Positions 35,893 through 44,159 of a stretch of 64,000 nt of DNA are shown here, piece after piece; positions within the stretch are counted from its first letter, which is position 1, and each line of letters begins with the position of its first letter. The translations under genes were made by a program, and so were the position numbers. The notes below the pieces were generated by a model. It searched no databases, was not told the origin of the DNA, and worked only from the letters and a program-made list of their open reading frames with translations. The stretch is from Bacillus sp. RO1 (GTDB taxonomy: Bacteria > Bacillota > Bacilli > Bacillales > Bacillaceae_I), in contig NZ_JAAZWB010000070.1 in NCBI RefSeq assembly GCF_012524115.1, positions 1 to 64,000 on the forward strand. The letters are read 5' to 3'.

Positions 35893-36441
35893 ATGGGAGA
35901 AAATACGAAACAATTTGTTGGTGTCTGGACTCAGGCAATAGGTACGGTTATTGCAGCGATTGGCAGTACCCCGTCCGTACCCATCCATGAGCAGGGGAGA
36001 ACAGGGTTAAGTTTGGTCGGGAATGTCCTTCAAGCAGGAGGAAACGGTCTTGAAGCGGACTCACAAAAAGAACTGACTTATGGAAAATTAGGGAATATAA
36101 TACAAGCAACAGGTAATATAACGGTCAGCACCGGCTTGGCCATTGATTTTGCAGGAGAAACAGAAGAAAGGCTTGTCATTAGTGGAGATTTAATACAAGC
36201 ATTGGGAGCAATAACTGCATTAGGCAGTGTCAGCCAACCATACATGGTAGTTGGTAATTTCCTTCAAGCAATTGGAAACTCGTTGCAAGCAGTAGGAGGT
36301 AGTCGAGAGTTAAGAGAGGAAACTCATAAGTCTAAGCAAAATGAGCAAAGTAATGAAGCTGTCATTGCACTCGGAAGCTGGATGCAAGCACTTGGTACCA
36401 TCATTCTTGCACTTGGTTTGACTTATGAACGGATAGAATAA
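35893..36441 (+). CDS. Repetitive small protein downstream of CotA
   Basis: A 182-residue protein with a degenerate repeat of the form G-N-x-x-Q-A-x-G-N: VGNVLQAGGN, LGNIIQATGN, SGDLIQALGA, VGNFLQAIGNSLQA, LGSWMQALGT. It resembles the DUF6944-type repetitive proteins of Bacillus. No signal peptide is seen. It lies 25 bp after cotA, so it is probably co-transcribed and may be a spore-coat or spore-surface component; that is inference. The ATG follows AGGCGG. Confidence 0.75.
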   Translation: MGENTKQFVGVWTQAIGTVIAAIGSTPSVPIHEQGRTGLSLVGNVLQAGGNGLEADSQKELTYGKLGNIIQATGNITVSTGLAIDFAGETEERLVISGDLIQALGAITALGSVSQPYMVVGNFLQAIGNSLQAVGGSRELREETHKSKQNEQSNEAVIALGSWMQALGTIILALGLTYERIE

Positions 36442-36468
36442 TCCCCCGATATTTCCCATATCGGGGGA
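36442..36468. terminator. Strong palindrome between converging genes, no clear T-run
   Basis: TCCCCCGATAT pairs with ATATCGGGGGA over a 5-base loop. It starts at the stop codon of the 35893 gene and lies just after the ispA end on the other strand. Position suggests a shared terminator although no T-tract follows on either side. Confidence 0.6.
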
Positions 36469-36477
36469 TGTATCATG

Positions 36478-37452
36478 TTATACGCCGATGCTTTCGGCTA
36501 TATTTGACTGCCTTAAATAATCTGCCAGAAGTTGAGGAGTTGTTAAATAGACAAGCCCATTACCTTCTAAGCTTTTAGGATAGCCGAGGGGGATGGTCCT
36601 TTTAATTAGTTGTGCATAAAGTTCCGCCTCGGTGAGTGTTCGGCTGAAATCATTTTCCGAAAGCTTTTTAATTAAAGCGAGCGCTCCGGCGACATGTGGG
36701 GCTGACATGGAAGTACCACTGAATACGGCATATCTTCCCCCTGGTATTGTAGAGATAATTTTCTCGCCAGGTGCTACAAGATCAATTTCGTTATTCGAGT
36801 TAGTAAAATAAGAGGATTTACGTTGAAGATTAATAGAACCGACAGAAATCACTTCCTGGTAGGCAGCTGGATAAGAGAATTCTTCTGTATATTGATTCCC
36901 ATCCCCTTCATTACCAGCAGCGCAAACGACGAGGATGTTATGGTCGATTGCTGCTTTAATAGAATCGTGAAGTTCTGGGACATCTATTGGGCCACCAAGT
37001 GACATCGATATTACATCTACATTCTGGGTAACGGCGTAGTTTATTGCGTTAATAATCCATTCATATTCTCCAGAACCATTTTTACCGCCAAGAGCTTTAA
37101 GGATTAGTAGTTTAGCTTCAGGAGCTACTCCAACTACACCTGAACCAGGGTTTATCGCAGCAATGGTCCCTGCAACATGTGTGCCATGACCGTTATAATC
37201 TTTGAAATTATCTGGATCTCCATTATCGTCCTCTGTGAAGTTTTTCCCTCCTATGATCCTTCCTGCAAGGTCAGGGTGCTGTACATCACATCCGGTATCA
37301 ATAACCGCAACGACGATACCTTCTCCTTTATACCCATTTTGCCAAATAGCAGGTGCTTGAATTAATTCAACGCCTTCTGGGATTTGTTGGGTCTCAAATA
37401 ACTGGTTTTCAAACTTGTAAGGAATTAAATGAACTAATTTTTCTTTTTGCAT
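36478..37452 (-). CDS. ispA: Intracellular subtilisin-type serine protease
   Basis: A 324-residue S8 peptidase without signal peptide. The catalytic triad lies in VIDTGCDVQHPDL (Asp), NGHGTHVAGT (His) and GTSMSAPHVAGA (Ser). The N-terminal extension with LIPY is the inhibitory short propeptide typical of ISP enzymes, and GGKNGSGEYEWIINAINYAV is closely similar to B. subtilis IspA. It is the main cytosolic protease in sporulating cells. The start at 37452 follows AGGAGG; the open frame upstream has no start signal. Confidence 0.92.
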   Translation of the reverse strand: MQKEKLVHLIPYKFENQLFETQQIPEGVELIQAPAIWQNGYKGEGIVVAVIDTGCDVQHPDLAGRIIGGKNFTEDDNGDPDNFKDYNGHGTHVAGTIAAINPGSGVVGVAPEAKLLILKALGGKNGSGEYEWIINAINYAVTQNVDVISMSLGGPIDVPELHDSIKAAIDHNILVVCAAGNEGDGNQYTEEFSYPAAYQEVISVGSINLQRKSSYFTNSNNEIDLVAPGEKIISTIPGGRYAVFSGTSMSAPHVAGALALIKKLSENDFSRTLTEAELYAQLIKRTIPLGYPKSLEGNGLVYLTTPQLLADYLRQSNIAESIGV

Positions 37453-37727
37453 ACAAAAACGCCTCCTAATCATTATTTTCAAACAAATGTGAAAAAGAAA
37501 GAAGGTGTTGCGTGTTGCAGTGTTACTTTCTGAAGATTCTATCAATAATCCTGTAAAAATTCAAGGGGCTAATAGTCTAGTGAAGGATGGTAAACCGCAA
37601 AATGGGAACGGTTCTAATAGGTCTTATCTTCTCTAAGCCCCAAGTCTTAACTCAAAATATGGCTGAAGCTCATTATACGAAACCTTTAACGAAGGTAAGA
37701 TAAAGATATAGAAGGGAGGAACAACGA

Positions 37728-38075
37728 ATGAAAAAATTTGGATTGTTTATAGTAGGTGTCATTGCATTCTTTGTTTTGCTTGCAAACATTGGTCCACTTT
37801 TAGGGTTGGCTGTTAGTTTGGTAGTCACTTATTATGCGGTAAAAGAATTCATAAAAACGGATTCTACTGGCACGAAAATTCTATGGGGGATCATTGCTTT
37901 TATTGCCATCGCATTTTCAATAGCAAATGTACCCGCCGTATTAGCAGTAGTGGCAGCATATATCTTATATATTGTTTATAAGAATTGGAACAAAGAGAAA
38001 GAAAACAACACCATCATTGAAACTGGCGACCCGTTCACTAATTTCGAGAAACAGTGGAATTCATTGAACAAATAA
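37728..38075 (+). CDS. liaI: LiaI-like membrane protein
   Basis: A 115-residue protein with two or three membrane helices (residues 4-36 and 52-83) and a polar C-terminus. Its place directly before a PspA-family gene and liaFSR identifies it as LiaI, the membrane anchor for LiaH during cell-envelope stress. Sequence similarity to known LiaI is only in hydrophobic layout. The start follows AAGGGAGG. No LiaR operator palindrome was recognised upstream. Confidence 0.75.
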   Translation: MKKFGLFIVGVIAFFVLLANIGPLLGLAVSLVVTYYAVKEFIKTDSTGTKILWGIIAFIAIAFSIANVPAVLAVVAAYILYIVYKNWNKEKENNTIIETGDPFTNFEKQWNSLNK

Positions 38076-38097
38076 ATTAAAGGAGAGGAATGTTATC

Positions 38098-38751
38098 ATG
38101 ACTAACTTATTTTCAAGAATTAAACAGACGATTTCTGCAGATTTCCACGAGGCTTTGGATAAAAAGGAGCAGAAAAATCCAATCACTATGTTGAATCAGT
38201 ATTTACGTGATTGTGAAAAAGAAGTAGAAAAAGTGCGCAAGCTAGTAGAACGTCAGAATTTACTTAAAGAAGAATTTGTAAGGGAATATCAAGAGGCAAG
38301 AATTCTAGCGGAAAAACGAATTTCCCAAGCGGGCATTGCCCAAAAGGCTGGTGAAACTGAACTAGAGGCATTTGCAAAACGCGAGCATCAACAATACGAG
38401 GAACGCGCAAACAACTTGAAGCTTTCTTTAGATAAGGTTTCGGCGGATCTGACATCTCTAGAGCAAAAATATGAAGAAATGAAGCACCGACTTAAGGATA
38501 TGTATATCAAGCGGATGGAATTAATGGGAAGGGAGAATGTTGCCCGTGCCACACATCGAATGAATCAGGTGGTGGATTCTAGCAAAGCAGAGTATTCCTA
38601 CACAAAATTTAATGAAATGGAATCTTACTTAAATCGTTTGGAGCACAAAGTAAATTCCGACTATCACCGCAATACTATTGATGCACGTATTGCCCAGCTA
38701 GAAAAAGAAATTCCTCAAACAGAGGAGAAAACTCATTCTCTTTCACAATGA
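38098..38751 (+). CDS. liaH: PspA/IM30-family protein LiaH
   Basis: A 217-residue protein, almost all coiled coil from residue 25 on, with an amphipathic N-terminal helix (NLFSRIKQTISADFHEALDK). NPITMLNQYLRDCEKEVEKV is the PspA/LiaH signature. LiaH forms large rings and protects the membrane under antibiotic stress, recruited by LiaI. It lies 22 bp after liaI, behind AAAGGAGAGG. A terminator follows. Confidence 0.9.
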   Translation: MTNLFSRIKQTISADFHEALDKKEQKNPITMLNQYLRDCEKEVEKVRKLVERQNLLKEEFVREYQEARILAEKRISQAGIAQKAGETELEAFAKREHQQYEERANNLKLSLDKVSADLTSLEQKYEEMKHRLKDMYIKRMELMGRENVARATHRMNQVVDSSKAEYSYTKFNEMESYLNRLEHKVNSDYHRNTIDARIAQLEKEIPQTEEKTHSLSQ

Positions 38752-38764
38752 AAACTGCTATTCT

Positions 38765-38790
38765 AAAAAGGCGTACATTTGCGCCTTTTT
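38765..38790 (+). terminator. Terminator after liaH
   Basis: AAAAAGGCG pairs perfectly with CGCCTTTTT over an 8-base loop. It separates liaIH from liaFSR. Confidence 0.88.
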
Positions 38791-38811
38791 AGGTAGGATG
38801 TTTAAAAGTTT

Positions 38812-39055
38812 GGCTCTGTTAAAGCATACTGTTGATTTTTTCAGCAACCTAGCTATTGATTGGAGCAATAGGCGAAGACTCCTCGAAAATGCTACGCATT
38901 TTCTTCGTGCGATGTATCGCTGTCGAAGCCTTCCTTGTCCTAAGGGAGATAGCGTTTAGGGGAGACCCCGCAGGCGTTTTTCCGAGGAGGCTCCCCAAAC
39001 GCCCCTAGGAAAGCGAAGCCTAGTGCGTAAATCAACAGCGGTGTTTAACAGAGCT
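38812..39055 (+). repeat. Dispersed intergenic element, copy 8 (longest form, inside the lia locus)
   Basis: A 244-bp copy with ends GGCTCTGTTAAAGCATACTG and its inverted partner CAGCGGTGTTTAACAGAGC, a terminal inverted repeat of about 27 bp. It carries the extra module (about 38883-38942) also seen in copy 1. It occupies nearly all the space between liaH and liaF, where B. subtilis has liaG. Confidence 0.93.
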
Positions 39056-39087
39056 AAAAATTTAAATAAAAAGGAGGGATAAGGCGC

Positions 39088-39813
39088 ATGTTGAACAAAA
39101 TGAAATCTGATTATCTTAGTTTTATTATCGTAGTGGCTAGCTTCATTTTTCTGTTCGAAATTCTCTTTTTCAATACGGGCCTTATTTTTTCCTTTTTGTT
39201 TTCAGGCTTCCTAATGTATATAGGGAAGAAGAAATGGCATTGGTTAATAGGAAAGGCCCTATTTGTCATTGGGGGGTTGTCCTTTACTTTTACCGTATTC
39301 AATATGATGACCTTCAACTTTCTAATTTTGGCAACAGTGTTGTATTTCTTGTACAGATTCCTGCAAGCCAAAAAACAGCCTGTAGAAATGCAGCCGTCTA
39401 TAATGCCTAAACAGGAAGATCATGTTGTTAGAAATGAGCAAAAATGGTTCACTAACAAGCTTTTTGGAAGACAACAGACACCTGAACATTCTTATACATG
39501 GGATGATGTAAACATCCAATGTGGAATCAGTGATACTCAGATTGATTTGAGCTATACGGTACTGCCCAAAGGTGAAGCCATCATCTTTATTCGTAATGTA
39601 ATAGGAAACATCCAGATAATGGTTCCCTATGAATTGGAATTTAGTATCGTTCACTCTGGCATGGTAGGTTCCATTAATATCCTAGAGCAAGAAGAGAAAA
39701 GCATCCTTAACCAGACTGTTCATTACCAAACAGCTAATTATAGAGAAGCCACCCATAAAGTGAAAATTGTCACCTCGATCTTCGTCGGCAGCATAGAGGT
39801 GAAGAGAGTATGA
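39088..39813 (+). CDS. liaF: LiaF-type membrane repressor of LiaSR
   Basis: A 241-residue protein. Residues 10-90 carry four hydrophobic segments, followed by a cytosolic beta-rich domain (LiaF-like C-terminal, DUF2154 type; NIQCGISDTQIDLSYTVLPK). LiaF keeps LiaSR inactive without stress. It starts behind AAGGAGGG, and its end overlaps liaS by four bases (ATGA). Confidence 0.87.
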   Translation: MLNKMKSDYLSFIIVVASFIFLFEILFFNTGLIFSFLFSGFLMYIGKKKWHWLIGKALFVIGGLSFTFTVFNMMTFNFLILATVLYFLYRFLQAKKQPVEMQPSIMPKQEDHVVRNEQKWFTNKLFGRQQTPEHSYTWDDVNIQCGISDTQIDLSYTVLPKGEAIIFIRNVIGNIQIMVPYELEFSIVHSGMVGSINILEQEEKSILNQTVHYQTANYREATHKVKIVTSIFVGSIEVKRV

Positions 39814-40853
39814 GTACATTGCAAAGGCAAGTTTTGTGGGCAACTTGTATATCTTTAATAAGCTTCCTAGTTATAGGCACAATAACCTATTTCTTTTTTC
39901 CGGTAATCAGTTTGAAAGCTCTTTGGGTGCTAAAGGTAATGGATCTTCCGTTCATCTTGTTTTTATTTATTGTCAGTCTTGGTTTGGGAATCCTCTTCGG
40001 ATTGTTTTCCGGATTGTATTGGAAGAAGCAAATAAACACTGTTTATGAGGAGTTAAAAGCAGTGGAACAGGGGAGAACCCTGTCGGAAGCACCAGGAAGC
40101 AATGTTCAGGAGTTAGCTTTAATGGAAGAAGTCATATGGAAATTGCACAGTCAAATACAGGAACAAGCAAAAATCTCCCAAAAAATAGCCAACGAAAAGG
40201 CGGAGGACCTAGAGATTAGGATCCAGGAAATCGTTTCACAAGAACGAAACAGGCTGGCAAGAGAGCTGCATGATTCAGTCAGTCAGCAGCTCTTTGCAGC
40301 CTCGATGCTAATGTCTGCATTAACGGAAACGAGGGAAGAATCTGGTACTGATAACAATGAAACAAAGCAACTAAAATTAGTGGAAGAGATGATTCACCAG
40401 TCTCAATTGGAGATGCGGGCATTGCTCCTTCATTTGCGCCCTGTGGCATTGAAAGGAAAAACGTTGCAAGAAGGTGCAGAGGAGTTATTAGTAGAGCTTA
40501 TCCAAAAAGTTCCGATGAGCATTACGTGGAAAATTGAACGTTTTTCTATAGATAAGGGTGTGGAGGATCATCTATTTAGAATCCTCCAAGAGACACTATC
40601 CAATACATTACGGCACTCCAAAGCAAATGCGGTGGAGGTATTACTTATTCAAAGAGAGAACTTCATCATACTCCGAGTGGTCGATGACGGGATCGGCTTT
40701 GATGTCGAGCAGGCTAGGGCTGGTTCTTATGGCTTGCAAAATATGCATGAACGTGCCGTTGAACTAGGTGGCACTTTAAAAATAGTAAGTGTGGAAAATG
40801 AAGGAACAAGACTGGAAGTAAAAGTTCCTAAACTGGACGTAGAGGAGGCTTGA
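39810..40853 (+). CDS. liaS: Sensor histidine kinase LiaS
   Basis: A 347-residue intramembrane-sensing kinase. Two helices (about residues 10-32 and 45-68) enclose a very short outer loop. The HisKA_3 motif RNRLARELHDSVSQQLFAAS (His near residue 158) and ATPase boxes (FRILQETLSNTLRHSKA, DDGIGFD, GLQNMHERA) follow. Partner of LiaR; overlaps liaF and sits six bases before liaR. Confidence 0.92.
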   Translation: MSTLQRQVLWATCISLISFLVIGTITYFFFPVISLKALWVLKVMDLPFILFLFIVSLGLGILFGLFSGLYWKKQINTVYEELKAVEQGRTLSEAPGSNVQELALMEEVIWKLHSQIQEQAKISQKIANEKAEDLEIRIQEIVSQERNRLARELHDSVSQQLFAASMLMSALTETREESGTDNNETKQLKLVEEMIHQSQLEMRALLLHLRPVALKGKTLQEGAEELLVELIQKVPMSITWKIERFSIDKGVEDHLFRILQETLSNTLRHSKANAVEVLLIQRENFIILRVVDDGIGFDVEQARAGSYGLQNMHERAVELGGTLKIVSVENEGTRLEVKVPKLDVEEA

Positions 40854-40859
40854 CCAATA

Positions 40860-41492
40860 ATGATAAGAGTATTATTTGTTGATGATCACGAAATGGTAAG
40901 GATTGGTGTTACGGCATATCTCTCTGCACAACCTGATATAGAAGTTGTTGCAGAAGCAGATGATGGATCTGTTGCAGTAGGACTCGCTATTGAACATAAA
41001 CCTGATATTATATTAATGGATCTTGTAATGAAAGAAATGGATGGAATAGAAGCTACCAGAAGAATTATTGAACAATGGCCAGAAGCGAAAATTATTATCG
41101 TTACAAGCTTTCTGGACGATGAAAAAGTCTATCCAGCCCTCGAAGCGGGAGCTACCAGCTATATGCTAAAAACCTCCAAAGCAAGTGAAATTGCCAATGC
41201 AATTCGGTCTACATATAAAGGGCAATCCATCTTGGAGCCGGAAGTGGCCGGGAAAATGATGCAGAAGATGCGTAGAAAGACTGAAATCCTTCCTCATGAG
41301 GAATTGACCAATAGAGAAATGGAAATCCTCCTTCTCATGACACAAGGAAAAACAAATCAAGAAATAGCGGATGAGCTGTTTATTGCGCTTAAAACTGTAA
41401 AGGTACATGTAAGCAATATCCTCGCAAAACTTCAGGTTCAGGACCGAACACAGGCAGTCATCTATGCATTTAAGCACTCATTAGTAAACTAA
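40860..41492 (+). CDS. liaR: NarL-type response regulator LiaR
   Basis: A 210-residue regulator. The receiver domain has VDDHEMVR, phospho-acceptor Asp in IILMDLVMKEMDG (near residue 54), and Lys in SYMLKTSKA. The C-terminal LuxR/NarL HTH is LTNREMEILLLMTQGKTNQE with VKVHVSNILAKL. LiaR activates liaIH in response to cell-wall-active antibiotics. A terminator overlaps its end. Confidence 0.93.
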   Translation: MIRVLFVDDHEMVRIGVTAYLSAQPDIEVVAEADDGSVAVGLAIEHKPDIILMDLVMKEMDGIEATRRIIEQWPEAKIIIVTSFLDDEKVYPALEAGATSYMLKTSKASEIANAIRSTYKGQSILEPEVAGKMMQKMRRKTEILPHEELTNREMEILLLMTQGKTNQEIADELFIALKTVKVHVSNILAKLQVQDRTQAVIYAFKHSLVN

Positions 41493-41506
41493 TGGGTGTT
41501 TTTTTA
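41475..41506 (+). terminator. Terminator of liaFSR
   Basis: CACTCATTAG pairs with CTAATGGGTG (one G-T pair) over a 4-base loop, followed by seven T. The stem includes the liaR stop codon. Confidence 0.9.
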
Positions 41507-41523
41507 GACAAGAAAGAATAAGA

Positions 41524-41600
41524 TGCAGTTGATTTCCCTTCCGGCGCTTCGCGAGCCTCCTCCGCTTGCCCTGAAGCCACTGAAAATGTCTCTGATTTAA
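41524..41600. repeat. Degenerate half-element next to repeat copy 9
   Basis: GTTGATTTCCCTTCC, GCGCTTCGCGAGCCTCC and a CCACTGAAAATGTC block parallel the stretch at 19573-19655, which also lies just before a full copy. Confidence 0.5.
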
Positions 41601-41612
41601 GCGGTTGTTTAT

Positions 41613-41747
41613 ACACCGCTGTGGATTTCCACAAATGGCTTCGCTTTCCTAGGGGCGCTGCTGGAGCCTCCTCGGCTACGCCTGCGGGGTCTCCACCTAG
41701 CGCTATCTCCCTCAGGAGTCTTCACCTTTTGCTCCAATCCACAGCTA
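41613..41747 (-). repeat. Dispersed intergenic element, copy 9
   Basis: Reverse copy. Its ends are GCTGTGGATT and AATCCACAGC, perfectly complementary and differing from the common GCTGTTGATT / AATCAACAGC at one base pair. Confidence 0.92.
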
Positions 41748-41759
41748 GATATTCACTAG

Positions 41760-41862
41760 CACATAATATTTCAGCTTTTCAGTGGCTTAGCTTGTGCCTG
41801 CGGGGTCGCACCTGGCTGGCGTCTGGGCGCCTTCCACTCCAATCAATAGGTGGCTTTATTTA
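41760..41862. repeat. Fragment of a related repeat
   Basis: Contains TGCCTGCGGGGTCGCACCTG and ends CTCCAATCAATAGGTGG, like the end of a reverse copy, but the middle is short and rearranged. It sits between copies 9 and 10. Confidence 0.45.
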
Positions 41863-41934
41863 CTTTAAGGTTCTGAGAGATAATCTAACATAATTAACTG
41901 TAATAACACTAACAATTCGTTCTCACTATCTCCT

Positions 41935-42064
41935 AGCTGTGGATTGGAGCAATTGGCGAAGACTCCAGCGGGGGAGTAACGGTTGGATGAGACCCCGCAA
42001 CGAAGTGAGGAGGCTCAAACACCGTCCCGCGGAAAGCCAAGCCATTAGCGGAAAGGAACAGCGG
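41935..42064 (+). repeat. Dispersed intergenic element, copy 10
   Basis: Forward copy, from AGCTGTGGATTGGAGC to GGAACAGCGG. With copy 9 and the fragment it makes a cluster filling the 685-bp gap between liaR and the glutaredoxin gene, where no gene is seen. Confidence 0.92.
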
Positions 42065-42177
42065 CTAATTCCTTTAACTATTGTTTAATGCAATAAAAGA
42101 ACCGGGCGGTTTTTGCCGGGTGTTTTTTATGATACTATTTATAATAGAGACAAAATTCATCTTAGGGGGAACCTTAC

Positions 42178-42417
42178 ATGAACAAACAGCTTATCGTCTA
42201 CTCAGCACCAGGCTGCAGAGATTGTGAATTGGTAAAGGAATTTCTAAAGGAAAATCAAGTATCTTTTGAAGTCAGAGATTTATTGGCAAACAGAGAATAC
42301 CAACAGGAAGTAGAAAAGTTTGGATTTATGGGAATTCCGGTTACGGCTGTGGGTGACCAGGCGGTAAAAGGATTTAACCCAGGGGAACTAAATAGGCTGA
42401 TAGATCTTGTAAAGTGA
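42178..42417 (+). CDS. Glutaredoxin-family (NrdH-like) thiol protein
   Basis: A 79-residue thioredoxin-fold protein. The redox motif is APGCRDCELV (CxxC at residues 13-16), and the cis-Pro is in GFMGIPVTAVGDQAVKGF. It probably serves thiol-disulfide exchange in the cytosol; which reductase it uses is unknown. The ATG follows AGGGGGAACC. Confidence 0.85.
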   Translation: MNKQLIVYSAPGCRDCELVKEFLKENQVSFEVRDLLANREYQQEVEKFGFMGIPVTAVGDQAVKGFNPGELNRLIDLVK

Positions 42418-42446
42418 AGGTCGGGGCAAACAGAGGAGTAAAATGA

Positions 42447-43397
42447 TTGGCAGAGCAAAAGAAACCGGCATTTATATATACGTACGCATATAGCAAGGAA
42501 GAGCGCTCCCTGTGCCATTTGGAGATGCGTTCTTTTTTTAGCATGGCAACAGACGATAACATTATTAAAAGTACTACAAGGATTAATCCGAGCAGAAGTC
42601 CTTTTATCCGCGAAAGAATAGAAGTGATATATGAAGGAGCTTCATTGCAGGAAATCGTTGATCAAGTGAAGGGAATAGCGATGGGCGATCAATCTTTCAA
42701 AGTTATTTTCTCCAAAATAAATGATAGGAAAGCTCCACATACGATTGAATATCAAGAACGTCGTGATATCGAACGTGCTATCGGCTGGGTTATAGAAGGA
42801 GAAGCTGATGTCCATGAACCTGATCATATCTTCGGTGTGGCCACTGTTGGTGAATGCTGGTATTTTGGTCATTATTTGAAAAGTGAAGCAGTATGGCTTC
42901 AGCATACGAAAAAGCCCAGAGAATATTCAACTGCTCTAAGCACTCGTGTGGCTAGGGCTGTTGCCAATATTGCTGTCCCAAATCCTGATGGGTTAAAGTC
43001 GATCGATCCTTGCTGTGGGATTGGAACGGTACTTGTTGAGGCGTTATCCATGGGGATAGATATGGATGGAAGAGACATAAACCCGTTAGTGGTAAACGGT
43101 TCAAGGGAAAATATTGAACATTTCGGTCTCTCAGGAAATGTTACGCTAGGACCTATATCGGATGTAACGGATAACTATGATGTGGCGGTTATTGATATGC
43201 CTTATAACCTTTATACTCATGCTACACCGGAAGATCAATTATCCATCTTGATGCATGCACGACGTTTCGCAAAGAAAGTCGTCGTCATTACCATCGAGAC
43301 GATGGATGACATGGTGGAGGAAGCTGGGTTTAGCATTGTCGATCGTTGTGAGACCCAAAAGGGCTATTTTACAAGAGAAATTTTAGTATGTGAATGA
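42447..43397 (+). CDS. Putative RNA/DNA methyltransferase (UPF0020/Trm11-like)
   Basis: A 316-residue protein. The N-terminal half is THUMP-like and the C-terminal half a Rossmann methyltransferase: SIDPCCGIGTVLVEALSMG (SAM site, near residue 192), DGRDINPL, and the catalytic-loop motif DMPYNL in place of the usual NPPY/DPPY. It probably modifies tRNA or rRNA guanosine, as in Trm-G10 enzymes; the exact target is unknown. TTG start eight bases after GAGGAG; the out-of-frame ATG four bases upstream gives only a short peptide. Confidence 0.8.
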   Translation: MAEQKKPAFIYTYAYSKEERSLCHLEMRSFFSMATDDNIIKSTTRINPSRSPFIRERIEVIYEGASLQEIVDQVKGIAMGDQSFKVIFSKINDRKAPHTIEYQERRDIERAIGWVIEGEADVHEPDHIFGVATVGECWYFGHYLKSEAVWLQHTKKPREYSTALSTRVARAVANIAVPNPDGLKSIDPCCGIGTVLVEALSMGIDMDGRDINPLVVNGSRENIEHFGLSGNVTLGPISDVTDNYDVAVIDMPYNLYTHATPEDQLSILMHARRFAKKVVVITIETMDDMVEEAGFSIVDRCETQKGYFTREILVCE

Positions 43398-43403
43398 AAG
43401 CGG

Positions 43404-43433
43404 AAAAGAGACCATTAGGCTGGTCTCTTTTTT
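43404..43433. terminator. Bidirectional terminator
   Basis: AAAAGAGACCA pairs with TGGTCTCTTTT over a 6-base loop. It lies between the methyltransferase gene and the convergent amidase gene. Confidence 0.9.
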
Positions 43434-43440
43434 CGTGCAT

Positions 43441-44136
43441 TTAAAAACCTATTCTGGACCAATCAAACAATTCACCTGGGTCGCTTTTCCGCACAGGAGC
43501 GTATTCGTGATGGCCAATGATATGTTCCCGGTCGTTCTGAATTAATGGATTGCGCTTCAAAATATCTTCTAATAATATCTTCAATGAAGCATACTGAGCA
43601 TCCGTGTACCCAATATCGGTAGGAGATATGGAATTATAAATATCCTCTGGCATTATCGAAAGCATCTCTTCCTTCGTTCCGATCGCCAGCAATTCTATTC
43701 CAATTGAATAGTCATTCAAACCACTTTCATACTCTTGGTAGTTTAATAGATGTCCTTTTCCAGCATGAAAGGCTGCGCGTTCTTCAGGTACCATAAGGTA
43801 GATCTCTCCATCCCGGTCTATCATATAATGAGCTGAAACCTCATACTCTTCAAAAAGTGCATAGACTTCTTCCAAATCATAAGGGTCTTCAGGTGAACGA
43901 AGAGCGTTATTTGTAAAGTGGAGCATGACGTGTGTGATAGGGGCACCTCTGACTCTTGAATTTTTTTTTGGGAGGAGCCATTCCTCCATCTCCAGGTTTG
44001 AGGGTTCTGGAGGCACACCAATTGCTGGTGCTGTAATCGGTGTTATGTTATCCAACTCTTTTTCGGTATGAACAGTCGGCTTGGCGCAACCAATCAATAA
44101 GAATATAGTAATAAATAAGTAAGTAGCTTTTAGCAT
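43441..44136 (-). CDS. Lipoprotein N-acetylmuramoyl-L-alanine amidase (Amidase_2)
   Basis: A 231-residue predicted lipoprotein: hydrophobic leader TYLFITIFLLIGC with lipobox LIGC (Cys 17). The amidase domain (residues 60-225) shows the zinc ligands in VMLHFTNN and HIIGHHEYAP, plus the end motif RKSDPGELFDW. It cleaves the lactyl-amide bond between muramic acid and the stem peptide, outside the cell. It lies 23 bp after the EamA gene. Confidence 0.87.
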   Translation of the reverse strand: MLKATYLFITIFLLIGCAKPTVHTEKELDNITPITAPAIGVPPEPSNLEMEEWLLPKKNSRVRGAPITHVMLHFTNNALRSPEDPYDLEEVYALFEEYEVSAHYMIDRDGEIYLMVPEERAAFHAGKGHLLNYQEYESGLNDYSIGIELLAIGTKEEMLSIMPEDIYNSISPTDIGYTDAQYASLKILLEDILKRNPLIQNDREHIIGHHEYAPVRKSDPGELFDWSRIGF

Positions 44137-44159
44137 TATTTTTCCTCTTTATATAGACT

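Noticed and set aside
36442-36468. Operator reading of the CCCCCGATAT palindrome
   Set aside because: It lies between two gene ends, away from promoters, so a terminator role is more likely.
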